A stretch of DNA of 64,000 bases from Streptomyces sp. NBC_01723 (GCF_036246005.1 NZ_CP109171.1:7304001-7368000); one strand, 5' to 3'. Shown: positions 1 to 8,217, counted from the first letter of the stretch. The notes: generated by a model from the letters alone, not told the origin. Made by a program: numbers and translations.

Positions 1-170
1 AGCCGGAGGGCGAGTACGAGGAGGAGCCGGAGGGCGAGTACGAGGAGGAGCCCGAGGCGGAGTACGAGGAGGAGCCCGAGGGCGAGTACGAGGAGGACAA
101 GGAAGCCGGGGAGGACGAGAACGCGTCCCGTGAGGAGTACGAGGACGCCGGTGGCGGGAGCCGTCGATGA
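1..170 (+). CDS. C-terminal end of an acidic repeat protein of the gas vesicle cluster (partial)
   Basis: Only the last 55 codons are present, read from base 3 to the TGA at 168-170. The visible part is very acidic: four octapeptide units of the type PEGEYEEE, then a Glu/Asp-rich tail ending GGGSRR. It has no recognisable fold. The stop overlaps the ATG of the next gene (ATGA), so it belongs to the same operon as gvpJLSK. In Streptomyces the genes before gvpJ are usually named gvpY and gvpZ, so this may be gvpZ or an extended Gvp protein, but the fragment alone cannot decide. A role as a charged surface or assembly protein is inference. Confidence 0.6.
   Translation, partial: PEGEYEEEPEGEYEEEPEAEYEEEPEGEYEEDKEAGEDENASREEYEDAGGGSRR
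3..98 (+). repeat. Four tandem 24-bp coding repeats
   Basis: Four consecutive 24-bp units (3-26, 27-50, 51-74, 75-98) encode four acidic octapeptides. The first two are identical at DNA level and the last two differ by a few bases. Near-identity at DNA level suggests recent copy-number change. More units may lie to the left of the window. Confidence 0.85.
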
Positions 171-493
171 CCACACCCAGCCGACTGCCCGAGCCCTACG
201 GTCAGGGACAGAGCGCCAACCTCGCCGACATCCTGGAACGGGTGCTCGACAAGGGCATCGTGATCGCGGGCGACATCAAGATCAACCTGCTCGACATCGA
301 GCTGCTGACGATCAAGTTGCGGCTCGTGGTCGCCTCCGTCGACAAGGCCAAGGAGATGGGCATCGACTGGTGGGAGAGCGACCCCGCGCTCTCCTCGCGC
401 GCCCGGCGCGACGAACTCACCCGGGAGAACGCCGCACTGCGCGAACGCCTGCGTGAGCTGGACCCGGGCCGCGTGCCGAAGGAGGAGACGTGA
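167..493 (+). CDS. gvpJ: Gas vesicle structural protein GvpJ (GvpA/J family)
   Basis: A 108-residue member of the GvpA/GvpJ/GvpM family, small hydrophobic proteins that form or nucleate the gas vesicle shell. The conserved core is at residues 17-65 (NLADILERVLDKGIVIAGDI, then an LLTIKLRL segment and a following Asp-Lys-Ala helix). A charged tail (residues 70-108) distinguishes it from the shorter GvpA and fits the minor protein GvpJ. The ATG overlaps the preceding stop (ATGA), and the stop overlaps the GTG of gvpL. GvpJ is thought to sit at the vesicle tips and help initiate assembly. GvpJ and GvpM are hard to separate by sequence alone. Confidence 0.88.
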   Translation: MTTPSRLPEPYGQGQSANLADILERVLDKGIVIAGDIKINLLDIELLTIKLRLVVASVDKAKEMGIDWWESDPALSSRARRDELTRENAALRERLRELDPGRVPKEET

Positions 494-1281
494 ACGGACT
501 GCGGTACGTCTACGCCGTCTGCCGCCCCTTCGGCGCGGCCCTCCAGGCCCAGCTCACGGGGGTGGCGGGCGACCCGCCCCGCCTGCTGGCCCACGGCGAC
601 CTGGTCGCCGTCGTCAGCCATGTGCCCGAGGCCGACTTCAGCGAGGAGGCCCTGCGCGCGCACCTGGAGGACCTCGACTGGCTGGCCGCCACGGCCCGCT
701 CCCACCAGCAGGTGATCGACGCGCTCACCGCGGTCACCACACCGCTGCCGCTCCGGCTGGCCACCGTCTTCCGGGACGACAGCGGCGTACGGATGATGAT
801 GGAGCAGCGCGAGGAGGCCTTCCGGAACACGCTCGCCCGGCTGGACGGACGGGTCGAGTGGGGCGTGAAGGTGTACGTCGAGGCGGAGCCCGAGCAGGCG
901 GCCGCGCCGGCGCGGCCCGCTCCCAAGCCCGCCTCGGGCCGGGACTACCTGCGGCAGCGGCGTCAGCAGTCGCGCGCGAACGAGGACCTGTGGTCGAGGG
1001 CGGAGCGGTTCGCGACGGGTCTCCACTCGACGCTGTCCTCCCTGGCCGACGACGCGCGGCTGCACGCGCCGCAGAACCCCCGTCTGTCCGGTGCCGCCGG
1101 ACGCAACGTCCTCAACGCCGCCTACCTGGTGCGGCGTGACGCCTCCGAGGAGTTCGTGGAGAGGATCGACCGGACGAAGGACGACGCCCCGGGAATCCGT
1201 GTGGAACTCACCGGCCCCTGGGCGGCCTACTCCTTCGCCGGCGACGGGGCCGCCGAGGAACAGCCGGGGGAGGGCACGTGA
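490..1281 (+). CDS. gvpL: Gas vesicle assembly protein GvpL/GvpF family
   Basis: A 263-residue GvpF/GvpL family protein, which binds GvpA and is needed for vesicle formation. The N-terminus (LRYVYAVCRP) is the usual first strand of the family, and the motif HVPEADFSEEALRAHLEDLDWL (here broken off after a few residues: HVPEADF) follows at about residues 45-66. A Pro/Ala/Glu-rich linker at residues 137-150 separates the two alpha/beta domains, as usual. It starts with GTG inside the gvpJ stop (GTGA) and ends in a GTGA overlap with gvpS, so translation is coupled. GvpF and GvpL are paralogues; the name gvpL follows from its place after gvpJ in Streptomyces clusters. Confidence 0.88.
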   Translation: MNGLRYVYAVCRPFGAALQAQLTGVAGDPPRLLAHGDLVAVVSHVPEADFSEEALRAHLEDLDWLAATARSHQQVIDALTAVTTPLPLRLATVFRDDSGVRMMMEQREEAFRNTLARLDGRVEWGVKVYVEAEPEQAAAPARPAPKPASGRDYLRQRRQQSRANEDLWSRAERFATGLHSTLSSLADDARLHAPQNPRLSGAAGRNVLNAAYLVRRDASEEFVERIDRTKDDAPGIRVELTGPWAAYSFAGDGAAEEQPGEGT

Positions 1282-1460
1282 CCGTCGTAGAACGCCGGGA
1301 GATCGCTCTCGTGGACCTGCTCGACCGGCTGCTGGCCGGCGGTGTCGTCATCACCGGTGACGTCACGCTGCGCATCGCGGACGTCGACCTGGTCCGCATC
1401 GATCTGAACGCGCTGATCAGCTCGGTCAACAGCAACGTTCCATCGCCGTTCGGGGACTGA
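1278..1460 (+). CDS. gvpS: Short GvpA-like gas vesicle protein GvpS
   Basis: A 60-residue protein with the GvpA-type core (LVDLLDRLLAGGVVITGDVT) followed by the second amphipathic segment LVRIDLNALISSV. It ends soon after the core, so it lacks the tail seen in gvpJ. It starts with GTG overlapping the gvpL stop and is followed after one base by gvpK. The position and size match gvpS of Streptomyces gas vesicle clusters. It is probably a minor shell component; no separate biochemical role can be read from the sequence. Confidence 0.85.
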   Translation: MTVVERREIALVDLLDRLLAGGVVITGDVTLRIADVDLVRIDLNALISSVNSNVPSPFGD

Positions 1461-1461
1461 C

Positions 1462-1755
1462 GTGACTGAACAACCAGAACCCCGCAAACGCCTCGACCTC
1501 GACCCCGACACGGTCGAGCGCGACCTGGTGAAACTGGTGCTGACCGTCGTCGAGCTGCTGCGCCAGCTCATGGAGCGCCAGGCGCTCCGCCGGGTCGACG
1601 AGGGGGATCTCAGCGAGGAGCAGGAGGAGCGGATCGGACTCACCCTGATGCTCCTCGACGACCGCATGACCGAGCTGCGCGACCGCTACGGACTGCGGCC
1701 GGAGGACCTGAACCTGGACCTCGGGCCGCTGGGACCGCTGCTGCCCCGGGAGTGA
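1462..1755 (+). CDS. gvpK: Gas vesicle protein GvpK
   Basis: A 97-residue GvpK family protein, mostly alpha-helical. The conserved segment VERDLVKLVLTVVELLRQLMERQALRRV lies at about residues 18-45 (key run LVKLVLTVVELLRQLMERQA), followed by the acidic EEQEERIGLTLM segment and a C-terminal DLNLDLGPLGPLL. GvpK is conserved in all gas vesicle operons and is needed for assembly. It is the last gene of this operon: the next gene is on the opposite strand, ending 30 bases away. No clear terminator hairpin is visible in that short gap. Confidence 0.9.
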   Translation: MTEQPEPRKRLDLDPDTVERDLVKLVLTVVELLRQLMERQALRRVDEGDLSEEQEERIGLTLMLLDDRMTELRDRYGLRPEDLNLDLGPLGPLLPRE

Positions 1756-1785
1756 GTCTCCCGGGGCCGCGGCCTCACCCCTTCG

Positions 1786-2604
1786 TCACCGCTTGCGGCA
1801 CAGGATCTCTCCGTGCAGCACGCCGAACCAGCCTTCCGGCCGCTCGCCCCAGTCCCGCCAGGCGGCCGAGACCGCCCGCAGCTCCTCGGCGGTCGCGTGG
1901 CCGCCCTCGGTCGCGCGGCCGGCGTACGCGGACGCCAGGGTCCGGTCCGCCCACAGGCCGCTCCACCACTCCCGCTCCTCGGCGGTGGCGAAGGTCCAGG
2001 TCGCGGAGGTCGCCGTGACGTCCGTGAACCCCGCCTCCAGCGCCCACGCCTTCAGCCGGCGCCCGGCGTCCGGTTCGCCGCCGTTGGCGCGGGCGACCCG
2101 CCGGTACAGGTCCAGCCAGTCGTCCATGCCCGGGGACGCGGGGTACCACGTCATGGCCCCGTAGTCCGAGTCGCGGACGGCGATGATCCCGCCGGGCCGT
2201 GCCACCCGCCGCATCTCGCGCAGCGCCCCCACCGGGTCGCCCACGTGCTGGAGCACCTGGTGGGCGTGGACCACGCAGAACGTGTCGTCCGGGTAGTCCA
2301 GCGCGTGCACGTCCCCCACCGCGAAGTCGGTGTTGCCGAGGCCGCGTTCCGCCGCCGTGGCCCGGGCCCGGTCGACGATCTCCGGTGCCCGGTCCACGCC
2401 GGTGACGTGCCCGTCCGGGACCAGCGCCGCGAGGTCCGCGGTGATGGTGCCGGGCCCGCAGCCGATGTCCAGGACCTTCATGTGGGGCCGCAAGGAGCCC
2501 AGCAGATAGGCGGCGGAGTTGGCGGCGGTGCGCCAGGTGTGCGAGCGGAGCACGGACTCGTGGTGCCCGTGCGTGTAGACGGCGGTCTCCCGCGGCTTCG
2601 GCAT
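1786..2604 (-). CDS. Class I SAM-dependent methyltransferase (UbiE/Methyltransf_11 type)
   Basis: 272 residues. The SAM-binding motif VLDIGCGPGTIT is at about residues 40-51, followed by an acidic residue ending strand 2 (TGVDRAPE) and the post-II motif FAVGDVHALDYPDDTF. The pattern VHAHQVLQHVGDPVGALREM is typical of the UbiE-like group, so a small-molecule substrate is likely but unknown. The ATG at 2604 is preceded by GAGAGGGG. An upstream in-frame start would add 37 atypical residues and is less likely. It converges with gvpK and stands alone, so context does not suggest a substrate. Confidence 0.85.
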   Translation of the reverse strand: MPKPRETAVYTHGHHESVLRSHTWRTAANSAAYLLGSLRPHMKVLDIGCGPGTITADLAALVPDGHVTGVDRAPEIVDRARATAAERGLGNTDFAVGDVHALDYPDDTFCVVHAHQVLQHVGDPVGALREMRRVARPGGIIAVRDSDYGAMTWYPASPGMDDWLDLYRRVARANGGEPDAGRRLKAWALEAGFTDVTATSATWTFATAEEREWWSGLWADRTLASAYAGRATEGGHATAEELRAVSAAWRDWGERPEGWFGVLHGEILCRKR

Positions 2605-2692
2605 GGTGGATCCCCTCTCCGACGGTGTGATCACGCTACGCCCGTCGGTCGAATAGTGAGACCCGCGTTTTATATGGTGGACTGACGGGGCG

Positions 2693-4201
2693 TCAGGAAA
2701 GCAGTCCGCCCTCACCGGGCAGCGGCCGGTACACCGTGAGCGCCTCCGGCAGCTTCTCCAGCGTCAGGTCGCCCTCGGTCTCCGTCAGCTCCCCGTCGAA
2801 CGCCATCAGGGTGCCCGGCGCCACCCCCGACAGCCGCAGCCGGGGCACCTGCACCGCCGCATGGGCGGGGGAGCGGGTCAGCGGACCCGCGAGCGCCGCG
2901 GACAGCAGCCGCAGGGCCGGCCGGCGGCCACCGTGCACCACCCGCACGTCCAGCTGCCCGTCCGCCAGGTCGAGCCGGCGGCCCGAGGCGAGGCCCCTGC
3001 GGTGGTACGTGCCGTTGCCCGCGAACAGCATCCACAGCGGGCGCCGGCGGCCGCGCACCTCCGCCTCCAGCGGGTGCCGGTCCGCGCGCAGCACCCGCAC
3101 CGCCGCCAGCACCCCGGCCGGCCAGCCGCCGATCCTCGACGACCAGTGCTCCCGCTCCCGCACCAGCTCCGGGTAGACGCCGAGGCTGAAGGTGTTGAGG
3201 AAGACGCCCTGCCGCCCGCCCGAGACGAACCGGCCCACGTCCACCCGCACCCCCTCGCCCCGCTCCAGCGCCCCGCACAGATCCCGCACGTCCTCCACGC
3301 CCAGGTCGTAGGCGAAGTGGTTGAGCGTGCCGCCGGGCAGCACCGCCAGCGGCAGGCCGTGCCGCAGGGCGACCTCGGCCGCCGCGTTCACCGTGCCGTC
3401 GCCGCCGCACACGCCGAGCACCCGGGCGTGGTCCGCCGCCTTCTCCAGCTCCGCCGGGATGTCCTCCGGCTCGCACTCCACCACCTCGGCGTCGGGCAGC
3501 GCGTCGCACAGCGCCCGCACCCGGTCCGAGGTGCCCGAGGCGACGTTGGCCACCATCACCAGCCCCTCGCCCCCGGGCAGCGCCGGCACCTCGGCGAGCG
3601 GCCGGGCCGGCGGGATGTGCTGGGCTCGCGTCGGCACCAGGCCCCGTACGGCGAACGCGGCACCCGCCCCGAGCGCGGCGCCCGCCACCACGTCGCTCGG
3701 GAAGTGGACGCCGGTGTAGACGCGCGAGAGGGCCACCGCGGCGGCCACCGGTGCCACCGCCGCACCCCACGCCGGGGACTCCAGCGCGACCCCGGTGGCG
3801 AACGCGGCCGCCGACGCGGCGTGCCCCGACGGGAACGACGTCGTGATCGGCTGCCGCTTCAACTGCCGTACCAGCGGCACCGGGTCCAGCACCGGGCGGG
3901 ACCGGCGCACCGAGCGCTTGCCGAGGGTGTTGATCGTCAGTGAGGCGAGGCTCAGCGAGGCCAGGCCCCGGGCGGCGGCGCGACGGGCCCGCGGGGTGCG
4001 GGACGCGGCCAGGGCGGCGGCCACCCCGAACCACAGCACTCCGTGGTTGGCGGAACGGCTCAGCCGGGGCAGCAGCGGGTCGGCGCCCGGCCAGGTGCGG
4101 GCGGCGACGGCCTCGAACGCACGCTGGTCCAGCCGCAGGAAACCGTTGCGGAGGGGGTGCGGGCCGGGCGTCAGGGCGGTGAGATCTACGTCGGGGCTCA
4201 T
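2693..4201 (-). CDS. PAP2 phosphatase-diacylglycerol kinase fusion protein
   Basis: 502 residues with two enzymatic domains. Residues 1-190 form a PAP2-type membrane phosphatase with all three motifs: K-x6-RP in the KRSVRRSRP segment, PSGH in SFPSGHAAS, and SR-x5-H-x3-D in SRVYTGVHFPSD. From about residue 210 there is a diacylglycerol/lipid kinase catalytic domain with GGDGTVN and LPGGTLNHFA. One half would remove a phosphate from phosphatidic acid or a polyprenyl pyrophosphate, and the other would phosphorylate a lipid diacylglycerol. The fusion occurs in other actinomycetes, and its true substrate is not settled. It stands alone, divergent from the ABC-F gene 122 bases away. Confidence 0.88.
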   Translation of the reverse strand: MSPDVDLTALTPGPHPLRNGFLRLDQRAFEAVAARTWPGADPLLPRLSRSANHGVLWFGVAAALAASRTPRARRAAARGLASLSLASLTINTLGKRSVRRSRPVLDPVPLVRQLKRQPITTSFPSGHAASAAAFATGVALESPAWGAAVAPVAAAVALSRVYTGVHFPSDVVAGAALGAGAAFAVRGLVPTRAQHIPPARPLAEVPALPGGEGLVMVANVASGTSDRVRALCDALPDAEVVECEPEDIPAELEKAADHARVLGVCGGDGTVNAAAEVALRHGLPLAVLPGGTLNHFAYDLGVEDVRDLCGALERGEGVRVDVGRFVSGGRQGVFLNTFSLGVYPELVREREHWSSRIGGWPAGVLAAVRVLRADRHPLEAEVRGRRRPLWMLFAGNGTYHRRGLASGRRLDLADGQLDVRVVHGGRRPALRLLSAALAGPLTRSPAHAAVQVPRLRLSGVAPGTLMAFDGELTETEGDLTLEKLPEALTVYRPLPGEGGLLS

Positions 4202-4323
4202 GCCACCCGCCTACCCGGTGCGGGCCGTTTTCTGCCGGTGGCGCTCGCCACGTCCGCCGGCGCCGTCCGGCCCGCCGTAATCGGTTTGCCCGGGGCGTGG
4301 CCCGAGCCGCACAATCCGGTGTC

Positions 4324-5943
4324 ATGGGTCATCTCGAAGCAGCGCACCTGGAGTACCACCTCCCCGACGGGAGGGCGCTGCTCGGCGACGCCTCCTTCCG
4401 GGTGGGGGAGGGGGCCGTGGTGGCCCTCGTCGGCCCCAACGGCGCGGGCAAGACCACCCTGCTCCGGCTGCTCTCCGGGGAGCTGAAGCCGCACGGCGGG
4501 ACCGTCACCGTCGGCGGCGGCCTCGGGGTGATGCGCCAGTTCGTGGGGTCCGTACGGGACGAGACGACCGTACGGGACCTGCTCGTGTCCGTTTCCCCGC
4601 CCCGGATCCGCGAGGCCGCGCGCGCCGTGGACACCGCCGAGCACGCGCTGATGACCGTGGACGACGAGGCCGCCCAGATGCGCTACGCGCAGGCGCTCGC
4701 CGACTGGGCCGAGGCCCAGGGCTACGAGGCCGAGACCCTGTGGGACATCTGCACCACGGCCGCGCTGGGGATGCCGTACGAGAAGGCCCAGTGGCGTCGG
4801 GTGAGCACCCTCTCCGGCGGTGAGCAGAAGCGGCTGGTCCTGGAGGCGCTGCTGCGCGGCACCGACGAGGTGCTGCTGCTCGACGAGCCGGACAACTACC
4901 TCGACGTGCCCGGCAAGCGCTGGCTGGAGGAGCGGCTCGCCGAGACCCGCAAGACGGTGCTCTTCGTCTCCCACGACCGGGAACTCCTCGCCCGCACGGC
5001 CGAGAAGATCGTCTCCCTGGAGCCCGGGCCCGCCGGTGCCGACGCCTGGGTGCACGGCGGCGGCTTCGCCACCTTCCACGAGGCCCGCCGCGAGCGCTTC
5101 GCCCGCTTCGAGGAACTGCGCCGCCGCTGGGACGAGAAGCACGCGCAGCTCAAGAAGCTGGTGCTGACGCTGCGTCAGGCGGCCGCCGTCAGCCACGAGA
5201 TGGCGTCCCGGTACGCCGCCGCGCAGACCAGGCTGCGCAAGTTCGAGGAGGCCGGTCCGCCGCCCGAGCCGCCGCGCGAGCAGGACATCAGGATGCGGCT
5301 GAAGGGCGGCCGCACCGGAGTCCGCGCCGTCACGTGTGAGCAGCTGGAACTCACCGGCCTGATGAAACCCTTCGACCTGGAGGTCTTCTACGGCGAACGG
5401 GTCGCCGTCCTCGGCTCCAACGGCTCCGGCAAGTCGCACTTCCTGCGCCTGCTGGCCGGCGACGACGTGACGCACACCGGGAAGTGGAAGCTCGGGGCGC
5501 GCGTGCTGCCCGGGCACTTCGCGCAGACCCACGCCCACCCGGAACTCCTCGGCCGCACCCTCCTGGACATCCTGTGGTCCGAGCACGCCCAGGACCGGGG
5601 CGCCGCCATGTCGAGGCTGCGCCGCTACGAGCTGACCCACCAGGCGGAGCAGACCTTCGACCGGCTCTCCGGCGGCCAGCAGGCCCGCTTCCAGATCCTC
5701 CTGCTGGAACTCCAGGGCGTCACCGCCCTGCTGCTCGACGAGCCGACCGACAACCTCGACCTGGAGTCGGCCGAAGCCCTCCAGGAGGGCCTGGAGGGCT
5801 TCGAGGGCACGGTCCTCGCCGTCACCCACGACCGCTGGTTCGCCCGCTCCTTCGACCGCTACCTGGTCTTCGGCAGCGACGGACACGTCCGTGAGACGCC
5901 GGAGCCGGTCTGGGACGAGCGGCGGGTGGAGCGGGCCCGGTGA
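4324..5943 (+). CDS. ABC-F family ATPase (ribosome-associated, antibiotic-resistance or translation-factor type)
   Basis: 539 residues with two ABC domains and no membrane segments, so it is an ABC-F protein rather than a transporter. Domain 1 has Walker A GPNGAGKTT, signature LSGGEQKR and Walker B LLLDEPDNYLD. Domain 2 has GSNGSGKSH, LSGGQQAR and LLLDEPTDNLD. Between them is the long charged helical linker (about residues 255-330) that reaches into the ribosome. ABC-F proteins act on the ribosomal E site as translation factors or protect against ribosome-targeting drugs. The ATG at 4324 fits the usual N-terminus; a GTG nine codons earlier is possible. Which subgroup it belongs to cannot be decided by eye. 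Confidence 0.88.
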   Translation: MGHLEAAHLEYHLPDGRALLGDASFRVGEGAVVALVGPNGAGKTTLLRLLSGELKPHGGTVTVGGGLGVMRQFVGSVRDETTVRDLLVSVSPPRIREAARAVDTAEHALMTVDDEAAQMRYAQALADWAEAQGYEAETLWDICTTAALGMPYEKAQWRRVSTLSGGEQKRLVLEALLRGTDEVLLLDEPDNYLDVPGKRWLEERLAETRKTVLFVSHDRELLARTAEKIVSLEPGPAGADAWVHGGGFATFHEARRERFARFEELRRRWDEKHAQLKKLVLTLRQAAAVSHEMASRYAAAQTRLRKFEEAGPPPEPPREQDIRMRLKGGRTGVRAVTCEQLELTGLMKPFDLEVFYGERVAVLGSNGSGKSHFLRLLAGDDVTHTGKWKLGARVLPGHFAQTHAHPELLGRTLLDILWSEHAQDRGAAMSRLRRYELTHQAEQTFDRLSGGQQARFQILLLELQGVTALLLDEPTDNLDLESAEALQEGLEGFEGTVLAVTHDRWFARSFDRYLVFGSDGHVRETPEPVWDERRVERAR

Positions 5944-5967
5944 AGGACCGGGGCGGGGGCCCACCGG

Positions 5968-7089
5968 TCACTTCCAGCGCAGCAGCGCCCCCAGGCCGCC
6001 CACCGGAGTCTTGTCCGCGGCCTCCGACGGCAGCGCCGGCGTCACCGAGACCGCCGGCGCGCCGGTCATCACCGCCGATCGCAGCAGCGCGTCGTCCGCC
6101 CGTGCCGACCAGGAGTTCTGCTCGCCCAGCGTCTTCAGCTCGGTGCGGCGCACCGCGAGCTGGTCGGCGTCCTCGCCGATCCACACCTCGCGGTGGGTGT
6201 CGGGGGCGTCCGGGATGACCAGCAGCTCGTCGATGCGGTGCTCCCGGGCCGCCTCCACCAGCGCGGGCACGCCTTCGGCGGCGCCCGCCCGGCCCTCGTC
6301 GTCGGGCGCCCGGGCGGCCAGGAACCGGTCCAGCTCCTCCCGCGCCCGCGAGCGCACGTGGTCCTCGCGCAGGCCCTCCACCTCGTCGTCGAGGAGCCTG
6401 CTCCCGGCGCCGCGCGAGGCCTCGGCGATCCGGCCCTGGAGCCGCTTCGGCAACCGCTCGTGCACGGATCGCCGCTCCCGGTCGTCACCGACCAGGATGA
6501 GCAGGTCGGCGCCGGTCTCCTCTTGGCACACCGCGAGCGCGTCCGCGATCTCCGCCGCGTTGTGCTCCCAGGTGTTCTCCACCCGCAGCTGGAAGTGGCG
6601 CTCCGACCAGTCGGCGCTGCTCGTGCGGTGCAGCGGCCACTGCCGGCCGGTGACCCCGCCGGCATCCGAGCTGCCCAGCGCGCCGCGCAGTTCGAAGTCG
6701 GCGCCCTTGCGGTCGATGTACGCCACCACGCACACCGGGTCCTCGCCCGCCAGGTCGAGCAGCGGGGCGACGTGCGGCAGCGGGGCCCAGTCGGCGGTGG
6801 TCCCGCCGTACGGAGGGCGGGCCAGCCGGGGGTCCAGGACCACCCGTCCGCCGCACGCGAACAGCGCCCGGCCGTGCGGGTCGGAGGCGTGCCGCAGCTC
6901 GTCCACGGCCTTCCGCACCGCCTGGCAGGTGGCGTCGTCGGCGCCCTGCTCCGCCAGCTCCCGGGCCACCGCGGCCGCCGTCAGCTCACGCTCGTGCGCG
7001 GTGTCCTCCGTGTGCCGGGACAGATCGACGTACACGGAGGCCCAGGGCCCCTGGTGTTCGTAGAGGGGATGCAGAAACGCGAGGTCCAT
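5968..7089 (-). CDS. baeRF2/Rv2629-like release-factor-fold protein (Vms1 family)
   Basis: 373 residues resembling the bacterial/archaeal eRF1-like family to which Mycobacterium Rv2629 belongs. The N-terminal part (MDLAFLHPLYEHQGPWASVY) is the typical start of the family. A central RNase-H-like domain (about residues 145-270) holds HFQLRVENTWEHNAAEIADAL and the strand LLILVGDDRERRSV. The C-terminal domain resembles L7Ae/eRF1 domain 3 (ELLVIPD). Relatives are proposed to act on stalled peptidyl-tRNA or ribosomes under stress, but this protein has not been tested. The start at 7089 has GGGAG upstream. It is divergent from the DUF6158 gene. Confidence 0.72.
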   Translation of the reverse strand: MDLAFLHPLYEHQGPWASVYVDLSRHTEDTAHERELTAAAVARELAEQGADDATCQAVRKAVDELRHASDPHGRALFACGGRVVLDPRLARPPYGGTTADWAPLPHVAPLLDLAGEDPVCVVAYIDRKGADFELRGALGSSDAGGVTGRQWPLHRTSSADWSERHFQLRVENTWEHNAAEIADALAVCQEETGADLLILVGDDRERRSVHERLPKRLQGRIAEASRGAGSRLLDDEVEGLREDHVRSRAREELDRFLAARAPDDEGRAGAAEGVPALVEAAREHRIDELLVIPDAPDTHREVWIGEDADQLAVRRTELKTLGEQNSWSARADDALLRSAVMTGAPAVSVTPALPSEAADKTPVGGLGALLRWK

Positions 7090-7149
7090 GGCGCTCTCCC
7101 GGGTGGCGCTGGGGGGTGGTAGTGCTGCGGGGGCGGGTACCCGGACCGC

Positions 7150-7425
7150 ATGAACGAACACGACATGGGGGACACCATGACCGGAGTGGACCCGGGCCGC
7201 CTGGACGACCAGCAGCTCATGAAGGAGCTGGAGACCATCCACCGGACCCGCCACGACACCCTGCTCTACGGGTCGAACGACGCGCTGCGGGCCCACAACG
7301 ACCGCATGGCGCGGCTGGAGGGCGAGTGGCTGCGCCGCAACCCGCATCGCCCGGTCGCCGCCGGCCGCACCCGCGAGGGCGCCCGGGAACGCGGCTCCGG
7401 CCAGGCCGCCACCCCGGGAGCCTAG
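7150..7425 (+). CDS. Small DUF6158-type protein
   Basis: 91 residues. The core (residues 10-65) has the pattern of small actinobacterial DUF6158 proteins: VDPGRLDDQQLMKELETIH, an HDTLLYGSNDALRAHNDRM helix, then LEGEWLRRNP. It is acidic at the N-terminus and basic and disordered at the C-terminus. Function is unknown. GGGTAC at 7135-7140 resembles a sigma-B -10 box, but the expected -35 (TGGT at 7117-7120) lacks the leading G, so stress control is only a hint. The family name is from pattern memory and could be wrong; the gene itself looks real. Confidence 0.65.
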   Translation: MNEHDMGDTMTGVDPGRLDDQQLMKELETIHRTRHDTLLYGSNDALRAHNDRMARLEGEWLRRNPHRPVAAGRTREGARERGSGQAATPGA

Positions 7426-7426
7426 G

Positions 7427-7608
7427 GGGGTGTCGTTCGGATCCGGCCGGCTCCGGGCAGCGGCGCCTCGCAACCGGCTCGAGCGGGGTCCGGTGCGTGC
7501 AGCTGCAAGGCGGAGGAGGGCGACCGGGCGGAGCCCTGGCAACCGACGACAACGCCGCAGATGTGCGTGCCGGACCCCGCGACCACGGCAAGATCCAAAC
7601 GCCACCCC
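7427..7608. repeat. 182-bp MITE-like intergenic element with 17-bp terminal inverted repeats
   Basis: The left end (7427-7443, GGGGTGTCGTTCGGATC) and the reverse complement of the right end (7592-7608) match at 15 of 17 positions. The interior contains no convincing ORF. It fills most of the 224-base gap between the DUF6158 and DJ-1 genes and begins two bases after the DUF6158 stop. I recall similar short GATC-ended intergenic repeats in Streptomyces genomes, which points to a non-autonomous mobile element or a conserved RNA structure. No target-site duplication is obvious. Confidence 0.65.
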
Positions 7609-7649
7609 GGAGGTCCCCGGGGCGGCGTCCCGGCCGCCGTCCGCGCCGG

Positions 7650-8192
7650 TCAGCCGCCCGCCTTGGCGAACTCGGCGAGGAAGGTCGCGCAGAACGCCTG
7701 GAGGTCGTCCGGCTTGCGGCTGGTGACGAGGATGTTGTCGCCGTGGTCGCAGACCTTCACCTGCTCGTCGACCCAGGTGGCGCCCGCGTTTGTCAGGTCG
7801 GTCCGGAGGCTGGGCCACGAGGTCAGCACCCGGCCGCGTACCACGTCGGCCTCGATCAGGGTCCACGGCGCGTGGCAGATCGCGGCCACCGGCCTGCCCT
7901 GCTCGAAGAAGGCCCGGACGAACGCCACGGCCTTCTCGTCGGTCCGCAGGAAGTCGGGATTGGCCACCCCGCCGGGCAGGACCAGCCCGCCGAACGAGTC
8001 GGCCGAGGTGTCACCCACCACCTCGTCCACCGGGAACGTGTCCGCCTTGTCGAGATGGTCGAAGCCCTGGACCTCGCCGGTCTGCGTGGACACCAGCACC
8101 GGCTCGTGCCCCGCGTCCTTCGCCGCCTGCCACGGCTCGGTCAGTTCGACCTGTTCCACGCCCTCGGGCGCGGTGAGAAATGCGATGCGCAT
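7650..8192 (-). CDS. DJ-1/PfpI family protein (glyoxalase III or deglycase-like)
   Basis: 180 residues, the typical length of YhbO/PfpI proteins. The nucleophile elbow AICHAPW holds the catalytic Cys (about residue 104) with the adjacent His, and a Glu near the N-terminus (residue 13-16 region) may complete the site. The strand LVLPGGVANPDFLR is also typical. Relatives hydrolyse methylglyoxal or repair glycated proteins and are often general-stress genes in Streptomyces. The start has AGGAAAGGAAT upstream. It lies 25 bases downstream of the DUF2795 gene on the same strand and may be co-transcribed with it, which would place it under the sigma-B-like promoter proposed there. Confidence 0.88.
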   Translation of the reverse strand: MRIAFLTAPEGVEQVELTEPWQAAKDAGHEPVLVSTQTGEVQGFDHLDKADTFPVDEVVGDTSADSFGGLVLPGGVANPDFLRTDEKAVAFVRAFFEQGRPVAAICHAPWTLIEADVVRGRVLTSWPSLRTDLTNAGATWVDEQVKVCDHGDNILVTSRKPDDLQAFCATFLAEFAKAGG

Positions 8193-8217
8193 GGGGTTCG
8201 GATTCCTTTCCTGACGC

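Noticed and set aside
7117..7140. Sigma-B promoter before the DUF6158 gene
   Set aside because: GGGTAC is present but the -35 region reads TGGT rather than GNNT; kept only as a hint.
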